Positions 1 through 14,290 are shown, counted from the first letter of the stretch. The stretch: DNA of 64,000 nucleotides from Stratiolaelaps scimitus (GCA_019614645.1 JABWDB010000001.1:30993501-31057500); one strand, 5' to 3'. Program-made: numbers and translations. The notes: generated from the sequence alone by a model not told the origin.

Positions 1-720
1 CGCCGCCGCCTCCTCAAGAGACTTTCTCCTTCAGCTTATATTCAGCCATCGTCGGACTTGCTCGTTCGAGTCCTGCCGCCGATGCTGCCTACGTCACTGC
101 CGACACCACTCGTACAACGCAATTCAAATCTGGATCGTCCCAGCCAGACGCAGGCAATCCACTCCGTCACTTTCTCCTTTTTTTTTTTACCTCGTCTTCT
201 TTTTTCCTCTTCGCTTTTTCGTTTTCTCGTCATTTTTCTTCGTCGACACCGCTACTCCTACCGTCTCTACTGCTGCCACTACAGGCACCGCTAAAGACTC
301 TCTCTCTCTCTCTCTCTCTCTCTTGAGATCCCAATCTCTCGTTCACACACGCGCACACACTTTGCAGCCGCCGCCGTTGCCGCGTTGCCTGCTCTTTCCA
401 GTCTCTCCCGCGTCGTGTCTTCGTGCTGTTGCTGCTGCCACCGCTTCCTCGACCACCACCACCACCGCCACCAACGCTACCGCCGCCGCCGCCGCCGTCG
501 TTCAAATCCAAACTTGCAATTCACCAACACGTCGTGGCAACGACTGCCCTCCGGCAACAGAGGCGGCCGCTCTGCGCCGTGCCGTCCTAGTTGCCCTGCA
601 CCGCCACACACCGTCAGTGGCATAGCAGCAGCAGCAGCAGAGAGCGTAACGGCAAGATTGTATGAAGGAGAAGTGAAAGCAGAAACTCTTCTCTCAGACC
701 GCTCGCTATTTCCTCATTAG
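1..720 (+). promoter_or_regulatory. GC-rich, CT- and CCG-repeat-rich island (possible 5' UTR or promoter)
   Basis: The segment is rich in CCG and CAC triplets, is pyrimidine-biased on the + strand, and contains a (CT)n run at 298-323. Several frames on both strands stay open, which reflects composition rather than coding. Such islands in arthropods often mark promoters or long 5' UTR exons, but no initiator or donor can be fixed here, so the assignment is an inference. Confidence 0.25.
298..323. repeat. (CT)n microsatellite
   Basis: About 13 uninterrupted CT units in a pyrimidine-rich context; potential GAGA-factor site on the opposite strand. Confidence 0.95.
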
Positions 721-767
721 ACGCCCACACGCGCGGACACACCGCTCCTCGTGCCCACCACCCCTTG

Positions 768-811
<44 letters not shown>
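768..811. repeat. (CA)n(TA)n compound microsatellite
   Basis: About 9 CA units pass directly into about 12 TA units. Confidence 0.95.
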
Positions 812-1202
812 GAGACCTCTTTATATTATATATATTTCTCGAAATGTCTCTCCTCTCTCACACAGACACACACCCACGCAATGAAAACAACGGAAGCTAG
901 CTGCTGCCTGCGTGTTAGCTGCTACGCGACGCAAACACCGAGACAGAGACAGCCTTAAATGACCGATTCAGAGAGATAATACATACGACAAAGACTATCG
1001 TCTCCTCACCATCTACGCGGTGCTCCAAACGTATCTCGCATCGGGGTGATATTTCTGCTGAATTTGTCCGAAACACTCTAGCATTCTCATTGGCACTTTC
1101 ACCAACAGCAGAGCGCTGGTTCAGAAGTCGTTTCGGGATAATCGTTTTAGCGTTAAATGCGAACGAAGTGGCGTAGACAAACAAGCTAGGCGGTTAGCGT
1201 TG

Positions 1203-1224
1203 AAACAGAGAAGTTTCTCTGTTT
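1203..1224. repeat. 22-bp palindrome with 10-bp arms
   Basis: AAACAGAGAA and TTCTCTGTTT are exact reverse complements with GT between them. No function is apparent. Confidence 0.6.
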
Positions 1225-4200
1225 GTACCGCTACACAGTTGTTTCTTCCCGTGTGCTGGTTGTTAGTTATATGTCCCTCAGCAAACTTCACTCTGCTGTT
1301 CAATCTCGATGAGGATACTAACAGTCAACTAATGCTGTTCGCGTTCGCAACAAGGAATGCCGCGCAAAAATTGAACCATGTACAACAAAACACCCTGTGA
1401 TGCTTCTGGTTCCAACGGTTGAGCACAAATAGAAAATGGACGATGTCTCTATTTCGATTGTGTTAAACCCCAGGGCTCTGGGTCATCACCAATGCGAATC
1501 GTTCTTTGGGCGGGTCGTCCAACAACCGCCTCATTTCGAATGGACATGCATTCCCAACTTGCGGATGCCGACAGGCTAAACTGCGGATCCGGAAAAGGTG
1601 TCCAGGAAAAAGAAACACTCGAGGTGACTGACATATTATGTTGCGTGACTAACGACTGCTACCTCATTACTCGTTAATGGCACTAATAGGATAGGATCGG
1701 AATTAACTATGCATTACCTCAGTGGACTTGCTCGTTGATCGGCTAATTTATCCTTACAAACAGACACCTCTCGGAGAGCACAAAATTAGTATGTCACGCC
1801 GTGCATCTCAGGCTAGGATACACTGTTGTGAATTTCACAGTACATAGAGGGATATATGTTGTTGTCTTCGGGTAGGCCTCATTATGATGACAACGTGGAT
1901 AACGAGAGTGCCTTCAAATTCAATATGGCGTCGACATCTAGTCAGTGTTGCTGGTTGAAGGTCAGAAGCCACTCGGGAGATCTAGACAGTGTAGATAGTC
2001 GGTGGCAGGTTCAATGCAATCTCAGGAGACCAGCATACAGGGCAGTGTTGTTATGCACCCGCTCCGATGATGAACAAGCAAGCATAATGGTTTAGTTAAT
2101 TTATTTTCAGTGATTGGCTTCTTCTTTACTGTTATCGAAATATTGAAGGAAAGAAACCATATTTAAGAATATTTAAAGGTTTAATATGACACAGATTTGC
2201 TATTGAAGCCAACGAGCCAAACTCGATGTGAGTGATTTCTCTCAGATGTTCTACTTGGGTGATAAAACAACGTCATACGTAAACGCCCACTATATATTCA
2301 CGTATGTACATATATAGCTAAGCTTTGATAGATATCTGAAACCGTGCTTCGTCTTAGGCATCGAACATCTATCCATAGTGTTATCAGGCTTACGAAGCTA
2401 ACTATACAATCTTAGGTAGAAATGGACCGTTGACGTCACCAGTGTGCTCGAAGATTTCCAAATCAAATTTTAACTAAATATTGCACAGAAGAACCCAAGC
2501 AAAATCGGTAGTTCAATGGCTAATGTCACGGAACAATGGAAATTACGTATGTTATAGTAAAGCTCTAAAAATAAGCCCCTACAACTTACGATTCGACTCG
2601 AATACATCTATTGGCAGGCTCGTATCATCAACAGCAACGTGGTTCATTCTCAAGTGCCCAGATTATGAAATACCGTCTAGACGAACCTTGATTATATCGC
2701 AAACACAAAATGAACGAATTCGGTCAATGAGTCCAAATGTAGGGACATACACAACATTGTCCAAACTATAGCATTAATACAAACGCAACTAATGACTAGC
2801 ATAAAAAGTACTCGTTTGCATGCTGGTCTTTTCCAATTACACAATCACCTTAATCTTCATAATACTGTATTTTGCCATTCGGCTTGCAACACCATTCGTT
2901 TCGCATGGACTCGCTGATTGGCGGCAGCTGCTGCTGCTGCCGCATGCCCCCTGCGTTGGAGCTGGTAGCAATTCAGCTTGCCGCTATTCCCTACATTGGA
3001 CGAGCGGCTCGGTTCGTATCGGCAGATGACTGCTATGATATTATTGTTAATATGTTTATCGTTATTACGATGGCCTTCGATATTCGTGTAATTTATTTGC
3101 ATCGATTCCCCCCCGTCCCGACATCATCATACCCATGTAGAGTAGGACTCGGCACGGCTGCCATGCACACGAAATGCTACAATGCTGCGTATTGTGTTCA
3201 CCGGCACAACAACGGTGATCGGGTACTATATTACACGCAGGGTTGAAAAAGCGTAAGCGCTTCGAGATTCAGGCGACAGCCGATAGTCAAGTGTTCATCA
3301 GTTATCGTTAGGTGCAAGTTTGCTAATTCATCGACCCTGTGGAATACCTGTAAACGAAACAGCGAGCCGAGTGACTTATGAAGTTAGCCGTTCGATGCTT
3401 CATGTTAAATCCAGCTAGTGTGATTGAAGAGAAAGGCCGGGGCAGAACATTCAATAACCATTATGGCACGCAGGTAAATTTAATTCTCACTTGGTACAGG
3501 CTATTTTGCTGTACAACGCACATTATGATTAGCAAGTATTACATTAGACGTATTGGTGGAATCAGCTGTGTCATAATACATAGTATTATATACATACATA
3601 CAGTCGAAGGAAGGTAATAAATCGTTTGTTATAATAAATCACAAAACCACATAAAGGCTTCAGGTTGGATCGCGGTGAGACACGGGCGGGTGTGGGTGAG
3701 CTCGTGCCGATGGCATTCACGGTGGCCGAGGTCGAACTTGGGCAGAGAGGCTACCCGTTCGAGTGAAGCCAATTCTAAAGACTTCCGGCTTAGTAGTCAA
3801 ATTTAAACATGATGAATAAGACTTTTATGTATTTCTTGTGAATTTGTAAGCGTTTTTCGTATTTTTCAGCGCAGAGTTCCTATCTCTGAGGAAAAGTCTC
3901 TGAATTGAACATATGGTACCACTATGCTGACTGTGTCACGATCTACACGAGTAATATTTCATGATCTGATTTATGGCTACCGACAGTGAAGCAAGGTGCT
4001 GAGCATCGCATATATGTGTTTGCTCATGTAATTATACCAATGGCGTACAATTCCTGCAGACTCAATATAATTCTGTGAAATTCCCAATGGGAAAATGATC
4101 TATCAGGACATATTACCGCTACTAGTGCTTACCATCTGCACCAGGAAGTTCAAACCTCAGAGGTCCCCCTTCCTCCGTCTGCGCGCCTTAATTACGTACG

Positions 4201-4232
4201 AAGCAACAACGTGTCCTGCAACGTCCTGCTGT

Positions 4233-4245
4233 GGGGGGGGGGGGG
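4233..4245. repeat. Poly-G tract
   Basis: Thirteen consecutive Gs. Confidence 0.95.
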
Positions 4246-5196
4246 AGTATGGCATTGATAACAACAGTAGTTGTTTAATTGGGCCGAAGTTACGTTCGTC
4301 TGTATTCTCTTACGCTTCAGATTTACCCGTGGTTAAATGACAGTATTGCTCTCGTTGGTCGTGTCATCTAATGAAATCAGGAATTTCAAGGCAGCGGTTG
4401 AGACCTCGTTAGGTCTTCGATAGCTAGGAAGGCTTCAACTCAAACTGGACCATAAAATGTGTCCTATCTCATTCTGAAACCAGATCGAAGTTGTGAGTTT
4501 GTTGAAATTCGACGCGAAGTGCTATTTAGTCCTTCTGGACGTGCTGGGTGCCTTGATCTCTTGTATAAGTTAGAGGTAAAACCTCAACAAATTTCGAGCT
4601 CGCACGCGATCTACATTGTTGCCACAGCAGGAGAGTTCTAAGCAACCTATGTCGAACACAGTAAACTGTGTTACAAATATTGGAATAAGACCCTTAATCA
4701 CGCTTGAAGCATACAAGCCGGTGTTTTGAAATAATTGTCTGGAGTGCGGTTAGACCTTATCTAGCAAAACGTTAGTCCAGATTCGTACGCTGCTCGACAT
4801 CTCATTAAACGACAATAGTATAACACTCGGGTTCACATCTAAGCGCATGCACGAACAGTACGCAGCCACCTGCGAAAAGGAAAAGTCACCCCGAAGAAAC
4901 GCGCTTATAGTAGACTTCGGTGAACTCTAATGACGGCTTGCGCTGCTGCCGGTTTTGTTGCTGCTCCATTAGCTAACTAATTTACACTTTTGGAAATCCA
5001 TCATGCTAATTAATGGTCTCGAACAGGCGGCGGGCGAACAAGCCTTGACTTCGACGCGTCGACGTGGAACATGCTCAAGGTTAGGCCAGGGCGCTGGCGA
5101 ACGAGCCGTCAGAGAGGCGGACGGGGGGTAAATTCAAATGACGCGCGCCGTCATCGTCGTCGAAATCGAAGCCAGCTTCGTCTCGGATCAGCAGAT

Positions 5197-5222
5197 CCAG
5201 CAGCAGCAGCAGCAGCAGCAGC
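5197..5222. repeat. (CAG)n microsatellite
   Basis: About 8 CAG units followed by GAC/GGC triplets and CCGCCG. Glutamine- or alanine-rich frames cross it, but no gene is supported. Confidence 0.9.
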
Positions 5223-5967
5223 GACGACGGCGGCAGCACCGCCGCCGCCAAGGGCACTGCCGGAAGCGGAAGCCCACTAACGAACTCCGCACTCGGTGCG
5301 GCACTGCGCTGCGTCTAATTTCTAGTACACAATAAACTGAACGCAGCCGCTGTCGCATGCTATTTACTTTCGTGTGATGCTCCCTCAGGCTGCATCTTCG
5401 CGGGAGTTAAACGCGGGCGCATAGGGCAGACAATACACGATGAGGCCAGAGGGTCAGCTGGCCAAGGGGGCCTTGCGGGGACCGCAATATCTATGGAAAT
5501 ATACGCAGCAGCGGACGAAGCAGTAGCTAGCTAGCTTATTCTACCCATTGACCAGCACCGGCCACGGTCCACTGCAAGTGTCGGCCCACTGTGCTGCATC
5601 GTCTATATAGCATAGTTAGTTCTGATGCCTTCCTGGCAGAGAGAACAAGAGCGGCCAGTATAGCAGTAACAGCACTAGCAAATGGCAGGAACATTTTTGC
5701 GTTCTAAAGGGATGACAGCAACAGCCACGGCACCAGCAACATACGAGGGGAGCCTTCAGCAGCGAAACAGCAGATTCTGTTTAGCCATGATGAACAGCAC
5801 GTTCCGGCACTAGGCTATTACATTCTGGCGAGAGGGCAACACCCGTAAAGACCTGGCACATTACAATACCATGCGCTGCAAGACAAAGTAGTGCATTTAA
5901 TGCCATGTAATAAACATTTGATTCACAACCTTCACCCTTCAGGACTTTTTTCTCTCTGACTCTCGCA

Positions 5968-5985
5968 ATATATATATATATATTA
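5968..5985. repeat. (TA)n microsatellite
   Basis: About 8 TA units. Confidence 0.9.
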
Positions 5986-8460
5986 TATTCATACGCACGA
6001 GTGTTGCATAGTATTTCAGTTGCTTGTGGCTCGCCTGCCTCCTAGGTTTCGTTTGCCGTCAGTATTGTTGGCTTTACGCTAATCTCGTTACCTAAGTATA
6101 GCGCCTCCGACCGACATGGCATTAGCTATTCAGTCATATTCGACTGTACGACTGTTACCACTTAGAGAGTTATCTGAGTGCAACCATCGCTGACGAAAAT
6201 AACGGGAGAAGCGGTGGCTGGCTGGCAACGTGCGATGGGGCACGGCGGCATATTCGGATACGTGTATGTATGTATATTTACATAGAAGGCCGAGGACTTT
6301 TATAAGCGGTGGAGCTAGCTCGGAGTGGCTGGCGGAGCCCGAAGGTGATGTCTGTAGGTCCTACGGCTAGCGGCTGGCAGTGACGCTTAGATCCAGGCGG
6401 GAATGGGGAAAAGCTGAGGATCCAGCAAGGCTACTACAGGGTTTGTTTCGTTCTAGGGAAGAGAAGCGTACGAAGTTGGCACATGAGACGCGTGCTGGGG
6501 CTCGGAGCACGGAGGGGCAAGGGGATGCGGGAGGAGGCAGCAGTAGCAGCAGCACGTCTCGAAGGGGTCCCTGCGGAGCTTCTTGCTTGCAGATCAGGCC
6601 GACCAGGGACCGTGGCACGGGACTAGGAAATCTACTAAGCCCCCTACCCCCGTTTACTCCTAACTGACTAAGCGAGGTTAGGTTGCCGCGAGGGCAGTGT
6701 GCCGCGGCGAAGCAGATCCCAATCCCCTGGCCATGTATTCCACCCAAACCACTCTACCTTGAGGGACACACCAAGCATTCGTGCGAGCTGTCCCCGACGG
6801 GGCTTGCGACCGAGGTCGTGCGACGGGCATAGCCGCACAGCGGCATAATAGTGCATTGCAACGTAACACAAACGCAGCCAAGCTCAGCTCGTTTGGTGAG
6901 CAATGTATGTAAATACCACGTCACGCGCTAGCCACAAATCCCTTTGAACTTTTCGACTGCATGTAGTCTCGCGGCGGCGACACATTCCGTGCCGAATTCC
7001 AGTGCTGCTTTGCGGGTGGTCGCAGCCGTAGTGTAATATCGTGATATGGATACTGTGATGGAGACACCTTGAGCACCTCGGTATATACAGTAACTATGAT
7101 AATAAGAAGCTAAGCAGCCTGTTTCCTCCGTACCCAAAAGGTTCATGTCCGTTCGATCCATATGAGAAAGAAGGTCCCGCGACATCTCCCCTTACTTTAA
7201 CAGACCTCAGTGTAACTACCACAAGGGCAAGGTTATTGTGGGTCGGCTATTTCCTTACGCATGGGCCAGAATAGTGGTCCGCTCTACAAACCCATTCGAG
7301 CCCATTAAGAACTAGAGAGCGTTGAGTTTGACACCGCGGAGTCCATTTTCGAAAATAGTGATTAGGCCATAATCTCAACGGAGATGAGGAACCGCACAAC
7401 ACCCACCAAGCGATTGCATCTCGGAGGAAGGCAAACCCAATGGCATGGGCCATTGACACGAACGCGCCACCTGACAACCAGCAGGCCGGAGACTCCAGAA
7501 GGCCAAGAGTTCATGCGACAACGATCGAAGCATTCATGCGACGATGGAACGAAATGGTGGCAGTGCCGTGGCGAATCACGAGTTCTTTGGACTTTTCAAT
7601 AAACTCACGTTCCTTTCAATAAACTGCCGGCAATGATGCTGCTGCTGCTGTCACTAGTGGCCGTAGCTGCCGCCGTATTCGCGATTTGCGGTCACATACA
7701 CACCGCGCGCGAGCGCATCCACACAAGCACATGTGCTGCCTTCACATATATGCATAACACTTTGGCTCTGTGGTGTGCAGTTCATCATTCACGTGGCACC
7801 TTGACAGGATGTGACATCACGCGAGGGGCGATAAAGATAACAGCGAAGAAGCCTCAGGTACGAAACAGACTTCACACAAATAGCCCATATGAGGACACCG
7901 TACGACTTCGCCGAGGCAAACATCGCTCAGCAGAGAGCTACGCAGGAATGGTTGTTAGATAAAGAAAAACAAACGGGACTGTCAGAGCGCGGGTGAGTGA
8001 GATATTATGTATAGGGCGATCAGGAATTTGAGATCAGGAATATTTATGTGTGTGCGTGTGTGAGTCTATGCATGTGTCCATGTGTGCTACAGGTGTCTGT
8101 ATATGGATAAAGAGGTGGGTATCTATCTTGGATTGAATCTCGAGCGTGTGATGGATGATGGCGGCGTATCGCACTAAGGTTTTCGCCAAATCGCTCTGCG
8201 CCGCCTCTGTGCGTATAGTGCATTGCGGGTTGCATGCATGTATGTACATAGCATATATACATAGATGCATACACATATTTATTCGACACGCATTCTCGCT
8301 TTCAACGTTCTAATGAAATTAGAAGCTGCATAACGCAGCTGGAAGAAGAAAAGTGAGCAGAAGCAGGACAGTGACATTTGCTTGTACCGAATATGTTGAT
8401 CTCTTATTACCAAGGTATAGCGATACTCTTGCGATTTTTGGTCATTTTTCACTATTGCAG

Positions 8461-8463
<3 letters not shown>

Positions 8464-8498
<35 letters not shown>
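8464..8498. repeat. (AT)n microsatellite
   Basis: About 17 AT units. Confidence 0.95.
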
Positions 8499-8500
<2 letters not shown>

Positions 8501-10004
8501 TCCAGAGGTGTACTTGGATGCGCAATTTCATTTAAATGAAGGGTAGCACCAGATCGTGATACTATTTCATATCCATTAATCGTCCTTAGGTCCAAAACAT
8601 GCTTTTGCTAAGGTAGCGGCGTATTGCACTGATAATGCGAGGAGTTTAAATTCTGTTCTGGTGTTTCCCAAATCTAATAATGTTCCGTGGGATTAGCCGA
8701 ACTTCCATCTCGCGCGGACCCTACGCAGACCGCTGCGAATGTCGCCGTCGACCTGTAACACCCGCGTGTGATCGTGGATAGAACGTTACGCACTTTAAAT
8801 ATGATATCAACAACTACTGTTTTTTTTTGCAACTACTACTTTGCACTACTACTACTGCTAGTACTATAGCAGCTGCTACGTATAGGCCTATCGTGCGTTT
8901 TGCTACACTCAATGAGCGGCGGCGAAACGGGTCCCTTGGCCTCTTTCTCTCACCGCGTCGTCCTTCAAAGGCTCGAAGACAGCCGGAAAGGACGAACGAG
9001 TTGATAGCGTGAGTGTGTTCATATGTCCCGTCCGGCGAGCCCGAGCGTTATACTACCCGCTAGTATGGGTCACGCTTAATGCCCATCCCCTGACACCCGC
9101 CACATAGAGAGTTCATGAGAGAGATAGAGAGATAGAGAAAGAGAGCTTTGCATGACGCGCTAGCTTGCTGAAATGGATTGCAGCTTTAGTGAATACTCAA
9201 CGCCCATAGCACCTCCGCTGTTCCATGCGCCTCGTATGATATGCGCCTTGATGCAGACTGCTCGATGCGATGCAGTGACGCTGGCGGGGTATGGCCTGAC
9301 GCAGGCTCGATTCGACTGTTCGATCGACCAACTCCCCGCGGCCGATAGTCCCCGCCCCCACACATCACGAGAAACCGACTGGTGTTGCTTCACGGCAAAC
9401 AGAGCATTCACGATGTCGTTTGCAAGCCTCCACTTGTCCTGCCGCTGGCCGCTAATCGGAACGACGACGATGACGACAATAAAAATTCATCTGCCGTATC
9501 GGAGAGTGAGCTTTTACGATGCGTTTGTTTCAGGGACCGATCGATCAGTGGGATGTCTTTCGGAACAGATGACAGCAACAACACAGAGACAATATAATAT
9601 AATAAAATCATACAAGGGTTATCACTGCGCAGAAGGTCCTGCGTGGAAACCCACACTCCCGCGCACAGCCGGTCGTCCATTGACTGCGCACCTATTCGGG
9701 GTAGAGTATTTGTTATATGATGAACTCGCAACGAAAATGCATAATCGTAATGAGTAGCATTCATATAACGGCGTAAGTTGATCAATGGGCCGAACCCGGT
9801 GGGGAGAATACGGCTGATTATGTATCCATATAATTTGATCCACATCGTTTGTGCAGCTGTGACACAAAGGGTCAGCAGTGGTAGATATGCCGATGGATGA
9901 TATGCTGACCTACTGGCTTGAACGAACTTGTCATAGTATAATATTAGCTAGGTAGCAGATAATAGAGGCCTGTTATGAAAAATCAGCTGAGATGTATGCT
10001 GCAA

Positions 10005-10024
10005 GTATGTATGTATGTATGTAT
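10005..10024. repeat. (GTAT)n microsatellite
   Basis: Five GTAT units. Confidence 0.9.
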
Positions 10025-11639
10025 CTGCTGTGTTCAATAGATATGTTCGTCAAGTTCTAAGAATAAGTCCTAAGGATAAATCAAACTGATGAAAATTTCG
10101 AGTGAGATTCGTTAACGATTTGCGTTTAGTGGTCGAGCTCAATTTATTTCACGACGCTTGGGTACCGGCTTGATTACCACCACCACCCCAAATGGTAGAC
10201 GAAGTTCGACATGTCGACACAAGCGGATCGATACAATATGAAATTGGGAGGCCATGACATGTTTGTATATCTCATCGAGTCCGCAGTGAACTAGTAATAT
10301 GACACTCGACCCGCTTACCCTGTATGACTTTCCAAGCGAAACAACAGTATGTACATATAGCAAATATATCTGGAGAATCAAGGACGTCACGATCGGGCAC
10401 TACAGACAACAGGCTCATGCTAAACGTCTACAATGTACTACTATACATAGGAATGCTATGGGTAGAGGGAACGGGAACAGGTTTCTTGGCTCACAAGGAG
10501 AACTATGGAATTTGGTTGAAAATTATTGTTAATAATTGATTGATTTCAGTTGAAAATTAACCGTCGTATGAAGTAATGCCGACGGACGTTACCGTGGACG
10601 TTAAATGTTGGCTGTGCGTGAGCCTGAAAGAAAGAAGAAGTAGAAAATGAGATCAAAAATCAACTGTTGTAACTTATTGCAGCACATAGGCCTGATAGAT
10701 TCGAATCCAGCCGTAGCTGGTCTCTCTTAATAAATATGGGTGAATTAATACCGAGAACAAATTGACGAGGAAAGTGCTGGAAGCCCTTAGGTCGTTTACG
10801 GAAGTCCACTGCTTTAATACAGCATATGTAATTTGAGGTATTTTATGATATAGTTAGAGCTATAGCAGAGTATTTAAGCCGCTGGTGGGATCTCACGAAC
10901 GACTTACTAATGAACAAGGCTAGAATTTGGCAACTTAAATTTCGAATCATTTACAAATCCTATAAATACATCGTTCCCATCTCAACTGATTAATTGTGTT
11001 TGTCTATGTCTCCCTCTATCTTTTAGAATAGTTATCATTTACTCATTACATCTATCAATGACCACTACAGAAAAACCATTGCCACAAAGAAAAAAAAGCT
11101 TTCCTTTGGAGGTTAGGTATCCAAGCTGTGGTGGCTTCCGTCTCCACGAAAATATCTCATTGAGCCACATATATACTGTATTTATGCGTCTGCAGACTAG
11201 CTCAAACAATATACTGAGACTAACTATTTCTAGTAACTATTAAAAACAAAAACAATAGAACACATATAGCCAACAGAAAAGCCAATTTATATATTATGCA
11301 TTACATTCACTACGATTAGCAGATATCTATCTACTCGAGCTTTGACTTCTTCATATATACATCGTAAAAAAATTATCCCAAAGCGGCCTACCTCCGTAAC
11401 TGGAATTCCCGTTTAGATAAAATGTTTTGCTAAACGCAAACGCGACATCGATCAAGTGACGAGATTTCTAAGGCTTTCAAATGCGCAGAAAACGATGAAG
11501 AGGCCGAGGAGAGCTTCGAGTGTTCATCACATATGTACTTTTCTTCAGGCCATTTCAACAAGCATGTCGTTCAGTCGCGAGCGGTTCGAACGAGCGGTAC
11601 GGCTCGGACCCACGCTATTTGATGCGCTTCTAACTGAAA

Positions 11640-13320
11640 TATCATTGATCATCAAGAAGATCATCAACACCATCATCGTCAGCAGCAGCAGTAGCGGGAG
11701 AAGCCGCCGCCGCCGCCGCCGCTCCAGCGTCTTTATCCCGAGTCGTGTATGTGTGTACGCCCAGCCGGTGTCCACTTTCGCGTGGCGTTCCGTTCTTGGA
11801 CTCCCGGCCGTTTATCTCTTCTCTCTTTGGCTCCCTCTCCCGTTCCCTTCGGAGAGGCTCCTCTTCGTCCCGGTGCGCTGACTTGAAAGTTGCAATGAAA
11901 GGGGGGGGCGGGGGCGGCGGCGGCGGCGGCGGAGGAGGACGAGGAGACATGGCCGGTCTTCAGGCGGGTAGAGAGGCAGCCTGGCGAATCCACAGGCAGG
12001 CTGAACGAGATGGTTTTGGCGGCGGCGGCAGCAGCAGCAGCAGCGGCGTACGACGGAACCGACGATGACGTACGCAGCGACTTTTGGCTATGCAGCAGGG
12101 GGTTGGGGAGGAGATTGAGCGAGCCAACGAACGACCGAACGAAGAAGGAGTGAACGAGCCCGTGGTGAGCGGCAGTAGCTCCCGACACAGTGCGGCATCT
12201 ATGGCCTCCAAATCGAGCAGCAGAGCTGGCAGCAAGCAGCGCTCTGAATCCGATCTTAGAGAGATGGCTTTCTTCGATTCGGGTCCGTCTGAGGTACGGT
12301 AGCCGTCGCCGGGACGGCGGTGAGGGAAGGAAGACCACCGACGCTCGAATGGGCTCTATCCTTGGACCCGCAGCTGCTGCTGCTGCTGTTTCCGCTGTTG
12401 CGACGGGGTCGCTCCTTAGCTGGCGGAGGTAAGGTGAAGACGTGCGAAGAGTGGATGGCAGCGGGGTAGGGAACAGAGAGAGATATGATAGCCAGATACC
12501 CATGAGAGGAATGAGACGAAAGAAAGAGAGAGAGAGAGAGTGAAATGATGGTGTGTGGTGCACCGAAACTCGACGGGTACGATGTGTGTACGCAGATCGC
12601 GGCCGGGGATTGTGATGAAGCGAGAAGCTCGTTCGGCCGCCCCGTTCTTCTGCAGCGCCGCAATCTTTTATGTAAACATTCGGAACGAGCGCCCGCGGCG
12701 GCGGTGGCGGCGACAGAGCCAAGCTCGCATAGAGCGCTACGCATAGGGCGCGTACAGACGGTGGCCGTCCGGCGTCCGAACCCCGGGGAACGTCCGGGGT
12801 TCGCTCTGGCAAACGAATAAGAAGACGGTCAACGCAGCTAAAACAGGGACGACTCCAGGAGACGACGGGCTGACGGGAGAATAAGATGAAGAGGAAGGGC
12901 TGGCAGTGTAGGAGTAGGAGTAGTCGTAGTAGTAGTGGAAGCAAAGAAGGAGAAACAGAACGAGGGAAGGACAAGAAAGCGGAAGAAGACGAAAACGATG
13001 GAATATGATGATGTCCAAAAATAGGCGATTGCTAGCAGAGAAAAACGTGTTGGGCAGGAGAAATGGCAAGGATTGGCCTTGCGGGGGCCTTGCGTCTGGG
13101 TATGAGGGCACGGCCCGAAGAGGCCCAACGAGATGGATCGATCTGGGCACAGGAGAGGAAGACGAGCTAGCTGGTGGTTCCCCCACCCTGCGAACGGATC
13201 GGAAAGCGCGTCGGCTAGTGGGTACGCGGAAACTAGCCACGGAATCGAAAAACGGGACGTTTAGAGGCGGCAGAAGCACACGAACCCCTACATAGGGATA
13301 TCTGTAGGGATCATAGGGGT
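11640..13320. promoter_or_regulatory. Large GC-rich, triplet-repeat island
   Basis: This is the largest GC-rich block. It contains CCG, GGC and CAG runs (about 11702-11722, 11900-11935, 12025-12045), a (GA)n run near 12522-12541, and purine bias on the + strand. A 413-codon open frame on the - strand spans 11733-12974, but its product is low-complexity Ala, Ser, Pro and Arg with no domain, and other frames are open too. I read it as a possible promoter or 5' UTR region, perhaps on the - strand, not as a protein gene. Confidence 0.3.
12522..12541. repeat. (GA)n microsatellite
   Basis: About 9 GA units inside the large GC-rich island. Confidence 0.9.
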
Positions 13321-13349
13321 ACGGCCATCGGTGCCGGCTTCGTGGAGGA

Positions 13350-13369
13350 ATATATATATATATATATAT
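13350..13369. repeat. (AT)n microsatellite
   Basis: About 10 AT units at the right edge of the large GC-rich island. Confidence 0.9.
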
Positions 13370-14290
13370 GTATATACGTACGTTTAGAAAAGGAACGATC
13401 AAAGAGCCGTGTCGTCCCTGTCCGAAGATCGGGAATGAGCGTTTGCGCCTGCATAAAGAGGAAACGAGCCTGAAGAGTCAGACGGAGCAGATGAGTCCAA
13501 AGCCCCAAGGGCATCGCTGCCATGCCGCCGCGGCTCATTCCCTTTGGAATCTGGAAAAAAAAACGGACGCCATAAATTAAATCGCATCGAATCCTGCTAC
13601 TGCCGCCACACGTACAGTATTGCGTGTACGGTGAGCGCTGCACGCTCTCATACACCGATTGCCTTAGCGCCATATTGTGAATCATTTTGAAGGTATATCA
13701 GGATCAACTGCAGTAAACGGAGTGCGACAAGCGTCGAAGGCCCGGAGAGTTGGTATGGTCGTAAAGGCTCACTAATTTGATCTCACTAATTCGTGCGTTA
13801 TCATAGCCCGGCTCCAGTTGCCGTACCGTTCAGCTAGTACGCACGTTGCAGCGCAGCAAAGCGCGAGCGGCATCGAATATCAATCGTTGAACAGTGTCCC
13901 ATCATAGGGACATGAACAAAACAAGGAATTAGCGGCTGGCAATATCTGATCCACGGATCGTACTCGTACGACTTCAATAAGGGAATATTTATTTTTAACT
14001 GACAATTTATTACTCTCTTCCGCATCGCATGATGACAGTTTATTTCATTAATTTATAGATGCAATAGAACTTCATGCGGGACAAAGGTGGCAGGTGTGTT
14101 TCCATTGTACTCATTCTGCTAGTAATAAACGAGTTTTCTCCAATTCGGATACAGTATTCATCATGCTTATCGAAGCAGCCTTAAATATCTATGCACGTCA
14201 AGCCACTGACGACGTCCATTGCAACCCGAATCTTATGATAAAAATTAAAAAAAAAAACACGTATCTTAAATTAAATAATCGTACTGGCCT

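Larger units (their letters stand above)
812..11639. other. Noncoding stretch without a supported gene
   Basis: Mixed-composition sequence with the small repeats listed separately, short palindromes (for example AACACAGT/ACTGTGTT at 4655-4672) and a GAGA-rich patch near 9116-9145. Open frames reach 194 codons (9173-9757, +) but show no recognisable motif, and no paired splice signals of quality were seen. Confidence 0.6.

Noticed and set aside
6402..6420. ATGGGGAAAAGC, a possible frequenin start (Met-Gly-Lys-Ser)
   Set aside because: The next codon is TGA. The similar ATGGGCAAA at 26899 also departs from the family immediately and stops after 13 codons.
9173..9757. 194-codon + strand open frame
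   Set aside because: No recognisable motif, no splice or translation context, and overlapping - strand frames of similar length.
10459..10535. MGRGNGNRF... + strand frame, loosely like a frequenin N-terminus
   Set aside because: No Asn-Ser-Lys-Leu motif and no good donor after the tyrosine codon; the resemblance is superficial.
11733..12974. 413-codon open frame on the - strand
   Set aside because: The product is low-complexity Ser, Pro, Arg and Ala with long Ala runs from CAG/GCC repeats; other frames are open over the same region and no domain is visible. It is a composition effect.
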